Shown: positions 27,101 through 42,100, numbered from the stretch's first letter. The stretch is 64,000 nucleotides of DNA from Litomosoides sigmodontis (GCA_963070105.1 OY718808.1:4131738-4195737); one strand, 5' to 3'. The notes: a model not told the origin generated them from the letters alone. Translations and numbers: made by a program.

Positions 27101-30100
27101 GTGAGTGTTGTTGGTGCTTCAGTTGTCGAGAAGAACAACGTTGTAGTTGTTGATGAGGGAGTTATTGTTTCGGAGGTCGTGAGTGTTGTTGGTACCTCAG
27201 TAGTGAAGAATATTCCTGTACTTGTTGGTGAAGAAGTTGTTGTTTCGGAGGTCGTGACTGTTGTTGGTACCTCAGTAGTGAAGAATATTCCTGTACTTGG
27301 TGAAGAAGGTATTGTTTCGGAGGTCGTGACTGTTGTTGGTGCTTCCGTTGTCGTGAAGAATATTGGTGTACTTGTTGATGAGGGAGTTATTGTTTCAGAG
27401 GTCGTGGGTGTTGTTGGTGCTTCAGTTGTCGAGAAGAACAACGTTGTAGTTGTTGATGAGGGAGTTATTGTTTCGGAGGTCGTGAGTGTTGTTGGTGCTT
27501 CAGTTGTCGAGAAGAACAACGTTGTAGTTGTTGATGAGGGAGTTATTGTTTCGGAGGTCGTGAGTGTTGTTGGTACCTCAGTAGTGAAGAATATTCCTGT
27601 ACTTGTTGGTGAAGAAGTTGTTGTTTCGGAGGTCGTGAATGTTGTTTGTACCTCAGTAGTGAAGAATATTCCTGTACTTGGTGAAGAAGGTATTGTTTCG
27701 GAGGTCGTGACTGTTGTTGGTGCTTCCGTTGTCGTGAAGAATATTGGTGTACTTGTTGATGAGGGAGTTATTGTTTCGGAGGTCGTGGGTGTTGTTGGTG
27801 CTTCAGTTGTCGTAAAGAATATTGGTGTACTTGTTGATGAGGGAGTTGTTGTTTCAGAGGTCGTGGGTGTTGTTGGTGCTTCCGTTGTCGTGAAGAATAT
27901 TGGTGTACTTGTTGATGAGGGAGTTATTGTTTCGGAGGTCGTGAGTGTTGTTGGTGCTTCAGTTGTCGAGAAGAACAACGTTGTAGTTGTTGATGAGGGA
28001 GTTATTGTTTCGGAGGTCGTGAGTGTTGTTGGTACCTCAGTAGTGAAGAATATTCCTGTACTTGTTGGTGAAGAAGTTGTTGTTTCGGAGGTCGTGACTG
28101 TTGTTGGTACCTCAGTAGTGAAGAATATTCCTGTACTTGGTGAAGAAGGTATTGTTTCGGAGGTCGTGACTGTTGTTGGTGCTTCCGTTGTCGTGAAGAA
28201 TATTGGTGTACTTGTTAATGAGGGAGTTATTGTTTCGGAGGTCGTGAGTGTTGTTGGTGTTTCAGTTGTCGTAAAGAATATTGGTGTACTTGTTGATGAG
28301 GGAGTTATTGTTTCGGAGGTCGTAAGTGTTGTTGGTGCTTCAGTTGTCGAGAAGAACAACGTTGTAGTTGTTGATGAGGGAGTTATTGTTTCGGAGGTCG
28401 TGACTGTTGTTGGTGCTTCAGTTGTTGTGAAGAATATTCGTGGACCTGTTGGCGAGGTCGTGACTGTTGTTGGTGCTTCAGTTGTCGAGAAGAACAACGT
28501 TGTAGTTGTTGATGAGGGAGTTATTGTTTCGGAGGTCGTGACTGTTGTTGGTGCTTCCGTTGTCGTGAAGAATATTGGTGTACTTGTTGATGAGGGAGTT
28601 ATTGTTTCGGAGGTCGTGAGTGTTGTTATTGTTTCAGTTGTCGTAAAGAATATTGGTGTACTTGTTGATGAGGGAGTTATTGTTTCGGAGGTCGTAAGTG
28701 TTGTTGGTGCTTCAGTTGTCGAGAAGAACAACGTTGTAGTTGTTGATGAGGGAGTTATTGTTTCGGAGGTCGTGACTGCTGTTGGTGCTTCAGTTGTTGT
28801 GAAGAATATTCGTGGACCTGTTGGCGAGGTCGTGACTGTTGTTGGTGCTTCAGTTGTCGTAAAGAATATTGGTGTACTTGTTGATGAGGGAGTTATTGTT
28901 TCGGAGGTCGTGAGTGTTGTTGGTGCTTCAGTTGTCGAGAAGAAGAACGTTGTAGTTGTTGATGAGGGAGTTATTGTTTCGGAGGTCGTGAGTGTTGTTG
29001 GTGCTTCAGTTGTCGTAAGGAATATTGGTGTACTTGTTGATGAGGGAGTTATTGTTTCGGAGGTCGTGAGTGTTGTTGGTACCTCAGTAGTGAAGAATAT
29101 TCCTGTACTTGTTGGTGAAGAAGTTATTGTTTCGGAGGTCGTGGGTGTTGTTGGTGCTTCCGTTGTCGTGAAGAATATTGGTGTGCTTGTTGATGAGGGA
29201 GTTATTGTTTCGGAGGTCGTGAGTGTTGTTGGTGCTTCAGTTGTCGAGAAGAACAACGTTGTGGTTGTTGATGAGGGAGTTCTTGTTTCGGAGGTCGTGA
29301 CTGTTGTTGGTGCTTCAGTTGTTGTGAAGAATATTGGTGTACTTGTTGATGAGGGAGTTATTGTTTCGGAGGTCGTGAGTGTTGTTGGTGCTTCAGTTGT
29401 CGAGAAGAACAACGTTGTAGTTGTTGATGAGGGAGTTATTGTTTCGGAGGTCGTGAGTGTTGTTGGTGCTTCAGTTGTCGTAAAGAATATTGGTGTACTT
29501 GTTGATGAGGGAGTTATTGTTTCGGAGGTCGTGAGTGTTGTTGGTGCTTCAGTTGTCGAGAAGAACAACGTTGTAGTTGTTGATGAGGGAGTTATTGTTT
29601 CGGAGGTCGTGAGTGTTGTTGGTACCTCAGTAGTGAAGAATATTCCTGTACTTGTTGGTGAAGAAGTTGTTGTTTTGGAGGTCGTGACTGTTGTTGGTAC
29701 CTCAGTAGTGAAGAATATTCCTGTACTTGGTGAAGAAGGTATTGTTTCGGAGGTCGTGACTGTTGTTGGTGCTTCCGTTGTCGTGAAGAATATTGGTGTA
29801 CTTGTTGATGAGGGAGTTATTGTTTCGGAGGTCGTAAGTGTTGTTGGTGCTTCAGTTGTCGAGAAGAACAACGTTGTAGTTGTTGATGAGGGAGTTATTG
29901 TTTCGGAGGTCGTGACTGCTGTTGGTGCTTCAGTTGTTGTGAAGAATATTCGTGGACCTGTTGGCGAGGTCGTGACTGTTGTTGGTGCTTCAGTTGTCGT
30001 AAAGAATATTGGTGTACTTGTTGATGAGGGAGTTATTGTTTCGGAGGTCGTGAGTGTTGTTGGTACCTCAGTAGTGAAGAATATTCCTGTACTTGTTGGT

Positions 30101-33100
30101 GAAGAAGTTGTTGTTTCGGAGGTCGTGACTGTTGTTGGTACCTCAGTAGTGAAGAATATTCCTGTACTTGGTGAAGAAGGTATTGTTTCGGAGGTCGTGA
30201 CTGTTGTTGGTGCTTCCGTTGTCGTGAAGAATATTGGTGTACTTGTTGATGAGGGAGTTATTGTTTCGGAGGTCGTGAGTGTTGTTGGTGCTTCAGTTGT
30301 CGTAAAGAATATTGGTGTACTTGTTGATGAGGGAGTTATTGTTTCGGAGGTCGTCAGTGTTGTTGGTGCTTCAGTTGTCGAGAAGAACAACGTTGTGGTT
30401 GTTGATGAGGGAGTTATTGTTTCGGAGGTCGTGAGTGTTGTTGGTGCTTCAGTTGTTGTGAAGAATATTCGTGGACCTGTTGGCGAGGTCGTGACTGTTG
30501 TTGGTGCTTCAGTTGTCGAGAAGAACAACGTTGTAGTTGTTGATGAGGGAGTTATTGTTTCGGAGGTCATGAGTGTTGTTGGTGCTTCAGTTGTCGTAAA
30601 GAATATTGGTGTACTTGTTGATGAGGGAGTTATTGTTTCGGAGGTCGTGAGTGTTGTTGGTGCTTCAGTTGTCGAGAAGAACAACGTTGTAGTTGTTGAT
30701 GAGGGAGTTATTGTTTCGGAGGTCGTGACTGTTGTTGGTACCTCAGTAGTGAAGAATATTCCTGTACTTGGTGAAGAAGGTATTGTTTCGGAGGTCGTGA
30801 CTGTTGTTGGTGCTTCCGTTGTCGTGAAGAATATTGGTGTACTTGTTGATGAGGGAGTTGTTGTTTCGGAGGTCGTGAGTGTTGTTGGTGTTTCAGTTGT
30901 CGAGAAGAACAACGTTGTAGTTGTTGATGAGGGAGTTATTGTTTCGGAGGTCGTGACTGTTGTTGGTGCTTCAGTTGTTGTGAAGAATATTCGTGGACCT
31001 GTTGGCGAGGTCGTGACTGTTGTTGGTGCTTCAGTTGTCGAGAAGAGCAACGTTGTAGTTGTTGATGAGGGAGTTATTGTTTCGGAGGTCGTGAGTGTTG
31101 TTGGTGCTTCAGTTGTCGAGAAGAACAACGTTGTAGTTGTTAATGAGGGAGTTATTGTTTCGGAGGTCGTGACTGTTGTTGGTACCTCAGTAGTGAAGAA
31201 TATTCCTGTACTTGGTGAAGAAGGTATTGTTTCGGAGGTCGTGACTGTTGTTGGTGCTTCCGTTGTCGTGAAGAATATTGGTGTACTTGTTGATGAGGGA
31301 GTTATTGTTTCAGAGGTCGTGGGTGTTGTTGGTGCTTCAGTTGTCGAGAAGAACAACGTTGTAGTTGTTGATGAGGGAGTTATTGTTTCGGAGGTCGTGA
31401 CTGTTGTTGGTGCTTCAGTTGTTGTGAAGAATATTCGTGGACCTGTTGGCGAGGTCGTGACTGTTGTTGGTGCTTCAGTTGTCGAGAAGAACAACGTTGT
31501 AGTTGTTGATGAGGGAGTTATTGTTTCGGAGGTCGTGAGTGTTGTTGGTGCTTCAGTTGTCGAGAAGAACAACGTTGTAGTTGTTGATGAGGGAGTTATT
31601 GTTTCGGAGGTCGTGAGTGTTGTTGGTACCTCAGTAGTGAAGAATATTCCTGTACTTGTTGGTGAAGAAGTTGTTGTTTCGGAGGTCGTGAATGTTGTTT
31701 GTACCTCAGTAGTGAAGAATATTCCTGTACTTGGTGAAGAAGGTATTGTTTCGGAGGTCGTGACTGTTGTTGGTGCTTCCGTTGTCGTGAAGAATATTGG
31801 TGTACTTGTTGATGAGGGAGTTATTGTTTCGGAGGTCGTGGGTGTTGTTGGTGCTTCAGTTGTCGTAAAGAATATTGGTGTACTTGTTGATGAGGGAGTT
31901 ATTGTTTCAGAGGTCGTGGGTGTTGTTGGTGCTTCCGTTGTCGTGAAGAATATTGGTGTACTTGTTGATGAGGGAGTTATTGTTTCGGAGGTCGTGAGTG
32001 TTGTTGGTGCTTCAGTTGTCGAGAAGAACAACGTTGTAGTTGTTGATGAGGGAGTTATTGTTTCGGAGGTCGTGAGTGTTGTTGGTACCTCAGTAGTGAA
32101 GAATATTCCTGTACTTGTTGGTGAAGAAGTTGTTGTTTCGGAGGTCGTGAATGTTGTTTGTACCTCAGTAGTGAAGAATATTCCTGTACTTGGTGAAGAA
32201 GGTATTGTTTCGGAGGTCGTGACTGTTGTTGGTGCTTCCGTTGTCGTGAAGAATATTGGTGTACTTGTTGATGAGGGAGTTATTGTTTCGGAGGTCGTGG
32301 GTGTTGTTGGTGCTTCAGTTGTCGTAAAGAATATTGGTGTACTTGTTGATGAGGGAGTTATTGTTTCAGAGGTCGTGGGTGTTGTTGGTGCTTCCGTTGT
32401 CGTGAAGAATATTGGTGTACTTGTTGATGAGGGAGTTATTGTTTCAGAGGTCGTGGGTGTTGTTGGTGCTTCAGTTGTTGTGAAGAATATTCGTGGACCT
32501 GTTGGCGAGGTCGTGACTGTTGTTGGTGCTTCAGTTGTCGAGAAGAACAACGTTGTAGTTGTTGATGAGGGAGTTATTGTTTCGGAGGTCGTGAGTGTTG
32601 TTGGTGCTTCAGTTGTCGAGAAGAACAACGTTGTAGTTGTTGATGAGGGAGTTATTGTTTCGGAGGTCGTGAGTGTTGTTGGTACCTCAGTAGTGAAGAA
32701 TATTCCTGTACTTGTTGGTGAAGAAGTTGTTGTTTCGGAGGTCGTGAATGTTGTTTGTACCTCAGTAGTGAAGAATATTCCTGTACTTGGTGAAGAAGGT
32801 ATTGTTTCGGAGGTCGTGACTGTTGTTGGTGCTTCCGTTGTCGTGAAGAATATTGGTGTACTTGTTGATGAGGGAGTTATTGTTTCGGAGGTCGTGGGTG
32901 TTGTTGGTGCTTCAGTTGTCGTAAAGAATATTGGTGTACTTGTTGATGAGGGAGTTATTGTTTCAGAGGTCGTGGGTGTTGTTGGTGCTTCCGTTGTCGT
33001 GAAGAATATTGGTGTACTTGTTGATGAGGGAGTTATTGTTTCGGAGGTCGTGAGTGTTGTTGGTGCTTCAGTTGTCGAGAAGAACAACGTTGTAGTTGTT

Positions 33101-36100
33101 GATGAGGGAGTTATTGTTTCGGAGGTCGTGAGTGTTGTTGGTACCTCAGTAGTGAAGAATATTCCTGTACTTGTTGGTGAAGAAGTTGTTGTTTCGGAGG
33201 TCGTGACTGTTGTTGGTACCTCAGTAGTGAAGAATATTCCTGTACTTGGTGAAGAAGGTATTGTTTCGGAGGTCGTGACTGTTGTTGGTGCTTCCGTTGT
33301 CGTGAAGAATATTGGTGTACTTGTTGATGAGGGAGTTATTGTTTCAGAGGTCGTGGGTGTTGTTGGTGCTTCAGTTGTCGAGAAGAACAACGTTGTAGTT
33401 GTTGATGAGGGAGTTATTGTTTCGGAGGTCGTGACTGTTGTTGGTGCTTCAGTTGTTGTGAAGAATATTCGTGGACCTGTTGGCGAGGTCGTGACTGTTG
33501 TTGGTGCTTCAGTTGTCGAGAAGAACAACGTTGTAGTTGTTGATGAGGGAGTTATTGTTTCTGAGGTCGTGAGTGTTGTTGGTGCTTCAGTTGTCGAGAA
33601 GAACAACGTTGTAGTTGTTGATGAGGGAGTTATTGTTTCGGAGGTCGTGAGTGTTGTTGGTACCTCAGTAGTGAAGAATATTCCTGTACTTGTTGGTGAA
33701 GAAGTTGTTGTTTCGGAGGTCGTGAATGTTGTTTGTACCTCAGTAGTGAAGAATATTCCTGTACTTGGTGAAGAAGGTATTGTTTCGGAGGTCGTGACTG
33801 TTGTTGGTGCTTCCGTTGTCGTGAAGAATATTGGTGTACTTGTTGATGAGGGAGTTATTGTTTCGGAGGTCGTGGGTGTTGTTGGTGCTTCAGTTGTCGT
33901 AAAGAATATTGGTGTACTTGTTGATGAGGGAGTTATTGTTTCAGAGGTCGTGGGTGTTGTTGGTGCTTCCGTTGTCGTGAAGAATATTGGTGTACTTGTT
34001 GATGAGGGAGTTATTGTTTCGGAGGTCGTGACTGTTGTTGGTGCTTCAGTTGTTGTGAAGAATATTCGTGGACCTGTTGGCGAGGTCGTGACTGTTGTTG
34101 GTGCTTCAGTTGTCGAGAAGAACAACGTTGTAGTTGTTGATGAGGGAGTTATTGTTTCGGAGGTCGTGAGTGTTGTTGGTGCTTCAGTTGTCGAGAAGAA
34201 CAACGTTGTAGTTGTTGATGAGGGAGTTATTGTTTCGGAGGTCGTGAGTGTTGTTGGTACCTCAGTAGTGAAGAATATTCCTGTACTTGTTGGTGAAGAA
34301 GTTGTTGTTTCGGAGGTCGTGAATGTTGTTTGTACCTCAGTAGTGAAGAATATTCCTGTACTTGGTGAAGAAGGTATTGTTTCGGAGGTCGTGACTGTTG
34401 TTGGTGCTTCCGTTGTCGTGAAGAATATTGGTGTACTTGTTGATGAGGGAGTTATTGTTTCGGAGGTCGTGGGTGTTGTTGGTGCTTCAGTTGTCGTAAA
34501 GAATATTGGTGTACTTGTTGATGAGGGAGTTATTGTTTCAGAGGTCGTGGGTGTTGTTGGTGCTTCCGTTGTCGTGAAGAATATTGGTGTACTTGTTGAT
34601 GAGGGAGTTATTGTTTCGGAGGTCGTGAGTGTTGTTGGTGCTTCAGTTGTCGAGAAGAACAACGTTGTAGTTGTTGATGAGGGAGTTATTGTTTCGGAGG
34701 TCGTGAGTGTTGTTGGTACCTCAGTAGTGAAGAATATTCCTGTACTTGTTGGTGAAGAAGTTGTTGTTTCGGAGGTCGTGACTGTTGTTGGTACCTCAGT
34801 AGTGAAGAATATTCCTGTACTTGGTGAAGAAGGTATTGTTTCGGAGGTCGTGACTGTTGTTGGTGCTTCCGTTGTCGTGAAGAATATTGGTGTACTTGTT
34901 GATGAGGGAGTTATTGTTTCAGAGGTCGTGGGTGTTGTTGGTGCTTCAGTTGTCGAGAAGAACAACGTTGTAGTTGTTGATGAGGGAGTTATTGTTTCGG
35001 AGGTCGTGACTGTTGTTGGTGCTTCAGTTGTTGTGAAGAATATTCGTGGACCTGTTGGCGAGGTCGTGACTGTTGTTGGTGCTTCAGTTGTCGAGAAGAA
35101 CAACGTTGTAGTTGTTGATGAGGGAGTTATTGTTTCGGAGGTCGTGAGTGTTGTTGGTGCTTCAGTTGTCGAGAAGAACAACGTTGTAGTTGTTGATGAG
35201 GGAGTTATTGTTTCGGAGGTCGTGAGTGTTGTTGGTACCTCAGTAGTGAAGAATATTCCTGTACTTGTTGGTGAAGAAGTTGTTGTTTCGGAGGTCGTGA
35301 ATGTTGTTTGTACCTCAGTAGTGAAGAATATTCCTGTACTTGGTGAAGAAGGTATTGTTTCGGAGGTCGTGACTGTTGTTGGTGCTTCCGTTGTCGTGAA
35401 GAATATTGGTGTACTTGTTGATGAGGGAGTTATTGTTTCGGAGGTCGTGGGTGTTGTTGGTGCTTCAGTTGTCGTAAAGAATATTGGTGTACTTGTTGAT
35501 GAGGGAGTTATTGTTTCAGAGGTCGTGGGTGTTGTTGGTGCTTCCGTTGTCGTGAAGAATATTGGTGTACTTGTTGATGAGGGAGTTATTGTTTCGGAGG
35601 TCGTGAGTGTTGTTGGTGCTTCAGTTGTCGAGAAGAACAACGTTGTAGTTGTTGATGAGGGAGTTATTGTTTCGGAGGTCGTGAGTGTTGTTGGTACCTC
35701 AGTAGTGAAGAATATTCCTGTACTTGTTGGTGAAGAAGTTGTTGTTTCGGAGGTCGTGACTGTTGTTGGTACCTCAGTAGTGAAGAATATTCCTGTACTT
35801 GGTGAAGAAGGTATTGTTTCGGAGGTCGTGACTGTTGTTGGTGCTTCCGTTGTCGTGAAGAATATTGGTGTACTTGTTGATGAGGGAGTTATTGTTTCAG
35901 AGGTCGTGGGTGTTGTTGGTGCTTCAGTTGTCGAGAAGAACAACGTTGTAGTTGTTGATGAGGGAGTTATTGTTTCGGAGGTCGTGACTGTTGTTGGTGC
36001 TTCAGTTGTTGTGAAGAATATTCGTGGACCTGTTGGCGAGGTCGTGACTGTTGTTGGTGCTTCAGTTGTCGAGAAGAACAACGTTGTAGTTGTTGATGAG

Positions 36101-39100
36101 GGAGTTATTGTTTCGGAGGTCGTGAGTGTTGTTGGTGCTTCAGTTGTCGAGAAGAACAACGTTGTAGTTGTTGATGAGGGAGTTATTGTTTCGGAGGTCG
36201 TGAGTGTTGTTGGTACCTCAGTAGTGAAGAATATTCCTGTACTTGTTGGTGAAGAAGTTGTTGTTTCGGAGGTCGTGAATGTTGTTTGTACCTCAGTAGT
36301 GAAGAATATTCCTGTACTTGGTGAAGAAGGTATTGTTTCGGAGGTCGTGACTGTTGTTGGTGCTTCCGTTGTCGTGAAGAATATTGGTGTACTTGTTGAT
36401 GAGGGAGTTATTGTTTCGGAGGTCGTGGGTGTTGTTGGTGCTTCAGTTGTCGTAAAGAATATTGGTGTACTTGTTGATGAGGGAGTTATTGTTTCGGAGG
36501 TCGTGGGTGTTGTTGGTGCTTCAGTTGTCGTAAAGAATATTGGTGTACTTGTTGATGAGGGAGTTATTGTTTCAGAGGTCGTGGGTGTTGTTGGTGCTTC
36601 AGTTGTCGTAAAGAATATTGGTGTACTTGTTGATGAGGGAGTTATTGTTTCAGAGGTCGTGGGTGTTGTTGGTGCTTCCGTTGTCGTGAAGAATATTGGT
36701 GTGCTTGTTGATGAGGGAGTTATTGTTTCGGAGGTCGTGAGTGTTGTTGGTGCTTCAGTTGTCGAGAAGAACAACGTTGTGGTTGTTGATGAGGGAGTTA
36801 TTGTTTCGGAGGTCGTGAGTGTTGTTGGTGCTTCAGTTGTCGAGAAGAACAACGTTGTGGTTGTTGATGAGGGAGTTCTTGTTTCGGAGGTCGTGACTGT
36901 TGTTGGTGCTTCAGTTGTTGTGAAGAATATTGGTGTACTTGTTGATGAGGGAGTTATTGTTTCGGAGGTCGTGAGTGTTGTTGGTGCTTCAGTTGTCGAG
37001 AAGAACAACGTTGTAGTTGTTGATGAGGGAGTTATTGTTTCGGAGGTCGTGAGTGTTGTTGGTGCTTCAGTTGTCGTAAAGAATATTGGTGTACTTGTTG
37101 ATGAGGGAGTTATTGTTTCGGAGGTCGTGAGTGTTGTTGGTGCTTCAGTTGTCGAGAAGAACAACGTTGTAGTTGTTGATGAGGGAGTTATTGTTTCGGA
37201 GGTCGTGAGTGTTGTTGGTACCTCAGTAGTGAAGAATATTCCTGTACTTGTTGGTGAAGAAGTTGTTGTTTTGGAGGTCGTGACTGTTGTTGGTACCTCA
37301 GTAGTGAAGAATATTCCTGTACTTGGTGAAGAAGGTATTGTTTCGGAGGTCGTGACTGTTGTTGGTGCTTCCGTTGTCGTGAAGAATATTGGTGTACTTG
37401 TTGATGAGGGAGTTATTGTTTCGGAGGTCGTAAGTGTTGTTGGTGCTTCAGTTGTCGAGAAGAACAACGTTGTAGTTGTTGATGAGGGAGTTATTGTTTC
37501 GGAGGTCGTGACTGCTGTTGGTGCTTCAGTTGTTGTGAAGAATATTCGTGGACCTGTTGGCGAGGTCGTGACTGTTGTTGGTGCTTCAGTTGTCGTAAAG
37601 AATATTGGTGTACTTGTTGATGAGGGAGTTATTGTTTCGGAGGTCGTGAGTGTTGTTGGTACCTCAGTAGTGAAGAATATTCCTGTACTTGTTGGTGAAG
37701 AAGTTGTTGTTTCGGAGGTCGTGACTGTTGTTGGTACCTCAGTAGTGAAGAATATTCCTGTACTTGGTGAAGAAGGTATTGTTTCGGAGGTCGTGACTGT
37801 TGTTGGTGCTTCCGTTGTCGTGAAGAATATTGGTGTACTTGTTGATGAGGGAGTTATTGTTTCGGAGGTCGTCAGTGTTGTTGGTGCTTCAGTTGTCGAG
37901 AAGAACAACGTTGTGGTTGTTGATGAGGGAGTTATTGTTTCGGAGGTCGTGAGTGTTGTTGGTGCTTCAGTTGTTGTGAAGAATATTCGTGGACCTGTTG
38001 GCGAGGTCGTGACTGTTGTTGGTGCTTCAGTTGTCGAGAAGAACAACGTTGTAGTTGTTGATGAGGGAGTTATTGTTTCGGAGGTCGTGAGTGTTGTTGG
38101 TGCTTCAGTTGTCGAGAAGAACAACGTTGTAGTTGTTGATGAGGGAGTTATTGTTTCGGAGGTCGTGACTGTTGTTGGTACCTCAGTAGTGAAGAATATT
38201 CCTGTACTTGGTGAAGAAGGTATTGTTTCGGAGGTCGTGACTGTTGTTGGTGCTTCAGTTGTCGAGAAGAACAACGTTGTAGTTGTTGATGAGGGAGTTA
38301 TTGTTTCGGAGGTCGTGAGTGTTGTTGGTGCTTCAGTTGTCGTAAAGAATATTGGTGTACTTGTTGATGAGGGAGTTATTGTTTCGGAGGTCGTGGGTGT
38401 TGTTGGTGCTTCCGTTGTCGTGAAGAATATTGGTGTACTTGTTGATGAGGGAGTTATTGTTTCGGAGGTCGTGAGTGTTGTTGGTGCTTCAGTTGTCGAG
38501 AAGAACAACGTTGTAGTTGTTGATGAGGGAGTTATTGTTTCGGAGGTCGTGAGTGTTGTTGGTACCTCAGTAGTGAAGAATATTCCTGTACTTGTTGGTG
38601 AAGAAGTTGTTGTTTCGGAGGTCGTGACTGTTGTTGGTACCTCAGTAGTGAAGAATATTCCTGTACTTGGTGAAGAAGGTATTGTTTCGGAGGTCGTGAC
38701 TGTTGTTGGTGCTTCCGTTGTCGTGAAGAATATTGGTGTACTTGTTGATGAGGGAGTTATTGTTTCAGAGGTCGTGGGTGTTGTTGGTGCTTCAGTTGTC
38801 GAGAAGAACAACGTTGTAGTTGTTGATGAGGGAGTTATTGTTTCGGAGGTCGTGACTGTTGTTGGTGCTTCAGTTGTTGTGAAGAATATTCGTGGACCTG
38901 TTGGCGAGGTCGTGACTGTTGTTGGTGCTTCAGTTGTCGAGAAGAACAACGTTGTAGTTGTTGATGAGGGAGTTATTGTTTCGGAGGTCGTGAGTGTTGT
39001 TGGTGCTTCAGTTGTCGAGAAGAACAACGTTGTAGTTGTTGATGAGGGAGTTATTGTTTCGGAGGTCGTGAGTGTTGTTGGTACCTCAGTAGTGAAGAAT

Positions 39101-42100
39101 ATTCCTGTACTTGTTGGTGAAGAAGTTGTTGTTTCGGAGGTCGTGAATGTTGTTTGTACCTCAGTAGTGAAGAATATTCCTGTACTTGGTGAAGAAGGTA
39201 TTGTTTCGGAGGTCGTGACTGTTGTTGGTGCTTCCGTTGTCGTGAAGAATATTGGTGTACTTGTTGATGAGGGAGTTATTGTTTCGGAGGTCGTGGGTGT
39301 TGTTGGTGCTTCAGTTGTCGTAAAGAATATTGGTGTACTTGTTGATGAGGGAGTTATTGTTTCAGAGGTCGTGGGTGTTGTTGGTGCTTCCGTTGTCGTG
39401 AAGAATATTGGTGTACTTGTTGATGAGGGAGTTATTGTTTCGGAGGTCGTGAGTGTTGTTGGTGCTTCAGTTGTCGAGAAGAACAACGTTGTAGTTGTTG
39501 ATGAGGGAGTTATTGTTTCGGAGGTCGTGAGTGTTGTTGGTACCTCAGTAGTGAAGAATATTCCTGTACTTGTTGGTGAAGAAGTTGTTGTTTCGGAGGT
39601 CGTGACTGTTGTTGGTACCTCAGTAGTGAAGAATATTCCTGTACTTGGTGAAGAAGGTATTGTTTCGGAGGTCGTGACTGTTGTTGGTGCTTCCGTTGTC
39701 GTGAAGAATATTGGTGTACTTGTTGATGAGGGAGTTATTGTTTCAGAGGTCGTGGGTGTTGTTGGTGCTTCAGTTGTCGAGAAGAACAACGTTGTAGTTG
39801 TTGATGAGGGAGTTATTGTTTCGGAGGTCGTGACTGTTGTTGGTGCTTCAGTTGTTGTGAAGAATATTCGTGGACCTGTTGGCGAGGTCGTGACTGTTGT
39901 TGGTGCTTCAGTTGTCGAGAAGAACAACGTTGTAGTTGTTGATGAGGGAGTTATTGTTTCGGAGGTCGTGAGTGTTGTTGGTGCTTCAGTTGTCGAGAAG
40001 AACAACGTTGTAGTTGTTGATGAGGGAGTTATTGTTTCGGAGGTCGTGAGTGTTGTTGGTACCTCAGTAGTGAAGAATATTCCTGTACTTGTTGGTGAAG
40101 AAGTTGTTGTTTCGGAGGTCGTGAATGTTGTTTGTACCTCAGTAGTGAAGAATATTCCTGTACTTGGTGAAGAAGGTATTGTTTCGGAGGTCGTGACTGT
40201 TGTTGGTGCTTCCGTTGTCGTGAAGAATATTGGTGTACTTGTTGATGAGGGAGTTATTGTTTCGGAGGTCGTGGGTGTTGTTGGTGCTTCAGTTGTCGTA
40301 AAGAATATTGGTGTACTTGTTGATGAGGGAGTTATTGTTTCAGAGGTCGTGGGTGTTGTTGGTGCTTCCGTTGTCGTGAAGAATATTGGTGTACTTGTTG
40401 ATGAGGGAGTTATTGTTTCAGAGGTCGTGGGTGTTGTTGGTGCTTCAGTTGTTGTGAAGAATATTCGTGGACCTGTTGGCGAGGTCGTGACTGTTGTTGG
40501 TGCTTCAGTTGTCGAGAAGAACAACGTTGTAGTTGTTGATGAGGGAGTTATTGTTTCGGAGGTCGTGAGTGTTGTTGGTGCTTCAGTTGTCGAGAAGAAC
40601 AACGTTGTAGTTGTTGATGAGGGAGTTATTGTTTCGGAGGTCGTGAGTGTTGTTGGTACCTCAGTAGTGAAGAATATTCCTGTACTTGTTGGTGAAGAAG
40701 TTGTTGTTTCGGAGGTCGTGAATGTTGTTTGTACCTCAGTAGTGAAGAATATTCCTGTACTTGGTGAAGAAGGTATTGTTTCGGAGGTCGTGACTGTTGT
40801 TGGTGCTTCCGTTGTCGTGAAGAATATTGGTGTACTTGTTGATGAGGGAGTTATTGTTTCGGAGGTCGTGGGTGTTGTTGGTGCTTCAGTTGTCGTAAAG
40901 AATATTGGTGTACTTGTTGATGAGGGAGTTATTGTTTCAGAGGTCGTGGGTGTTGTTGGTGCTTCCGTTGTCGTGAAGAATATTGGTGTACTTGTTGATG
41001 AGGGAGTTATTGTTTCGGAGGTCGTGAGTGTTGTTGGTGCTTCAGTTGTCGAGAAGAACAACGTTGTAGTTGTTGATGAGGGAGTTATTGTTTCGGAGGT
41101 CGTGAGTGTTGTTGGTACCTCAGTAGTGAAGAATATTCCTGTACTTGTTGGTGAAGAAGTTGTTGTTTCGGAGGTCGTGACTGTTGTTGGTACCTCAGTA
41201 GTGAAGAATATTCCTGTACTTGGTGAAGAAGGTATTGTTTCGGAGGTCGTGACTGTTGTTGGTGCTTCCGTTGTCGTGAAGAATATTGGTGTACTTGTTG
41301 ATGAGGGAGTTATTGTTTCAGAGGTCGTGGGTGTTGTTGGTGCTTCAGTTGTCGAGAAGAACAACGTTGTAGTTGTTGATGAGGGAGTTATTGTTTCGGA
41401 GGTCGTGACTGTTGTTGGTGCTTCAGTTGTTGTGAAGAATATTCGTGGACCTGTTGGCGAGGTCGTGACTGTTGTTGGTGCTTCAGTTGTCGAGAAGAAC
41501 AACGTTGTAGTTGTTGATGAGGGAGTTATTGTTTCGGAGGTCGTGAGTGTTGTTGGTGCTTCAGTTGTCGAGAAGAACAACGTTGTAGTTGTTGATGAGG
41601 GAGTTATTGTTTCGGAGGTCGTGAGTGTTGTTGGTACCTCAGTAGTGAAGAATATTCCTGTACTTGTTGGTGAAGAAGTTGTTGTTTCGGAGGTCGTGAA
41701 TGTTGTTTGTACCTCAGTAGTGAAGAATATTCCTGTACTTGGTGAAGAAGGTATTGTTTCGGAGGTCGTGACTGTTGTTGGTGCTTCCGTTGTCGTGAAG
41801 AATATTGGTGTACTTGTTGATGAGGGAGTTATTGTTTCGGAGGTCGTGGGTGTTGTTGGTGCTTCAGTTGTCGTAAAGAATATTGGTGTACTTGTTGATG
41901 AGGGAGTTATTGTTTCAGAGGTCGTGGGTGTTGTTGGTGCTTCCGTTGTCGTGAAGAATATTGGTGTACTTGTTGATGAGGGAGTTATTGTTTCGGAGGT
42001 CGTGACTGTTGTTGGTGCTTCAGTTGTTGTGAAGAATATTCGTGGACCTGTTGGCGAGGTCGTGACTGTTGTTGGTGCTTCAGTTGTCGAGAAGAACAAC

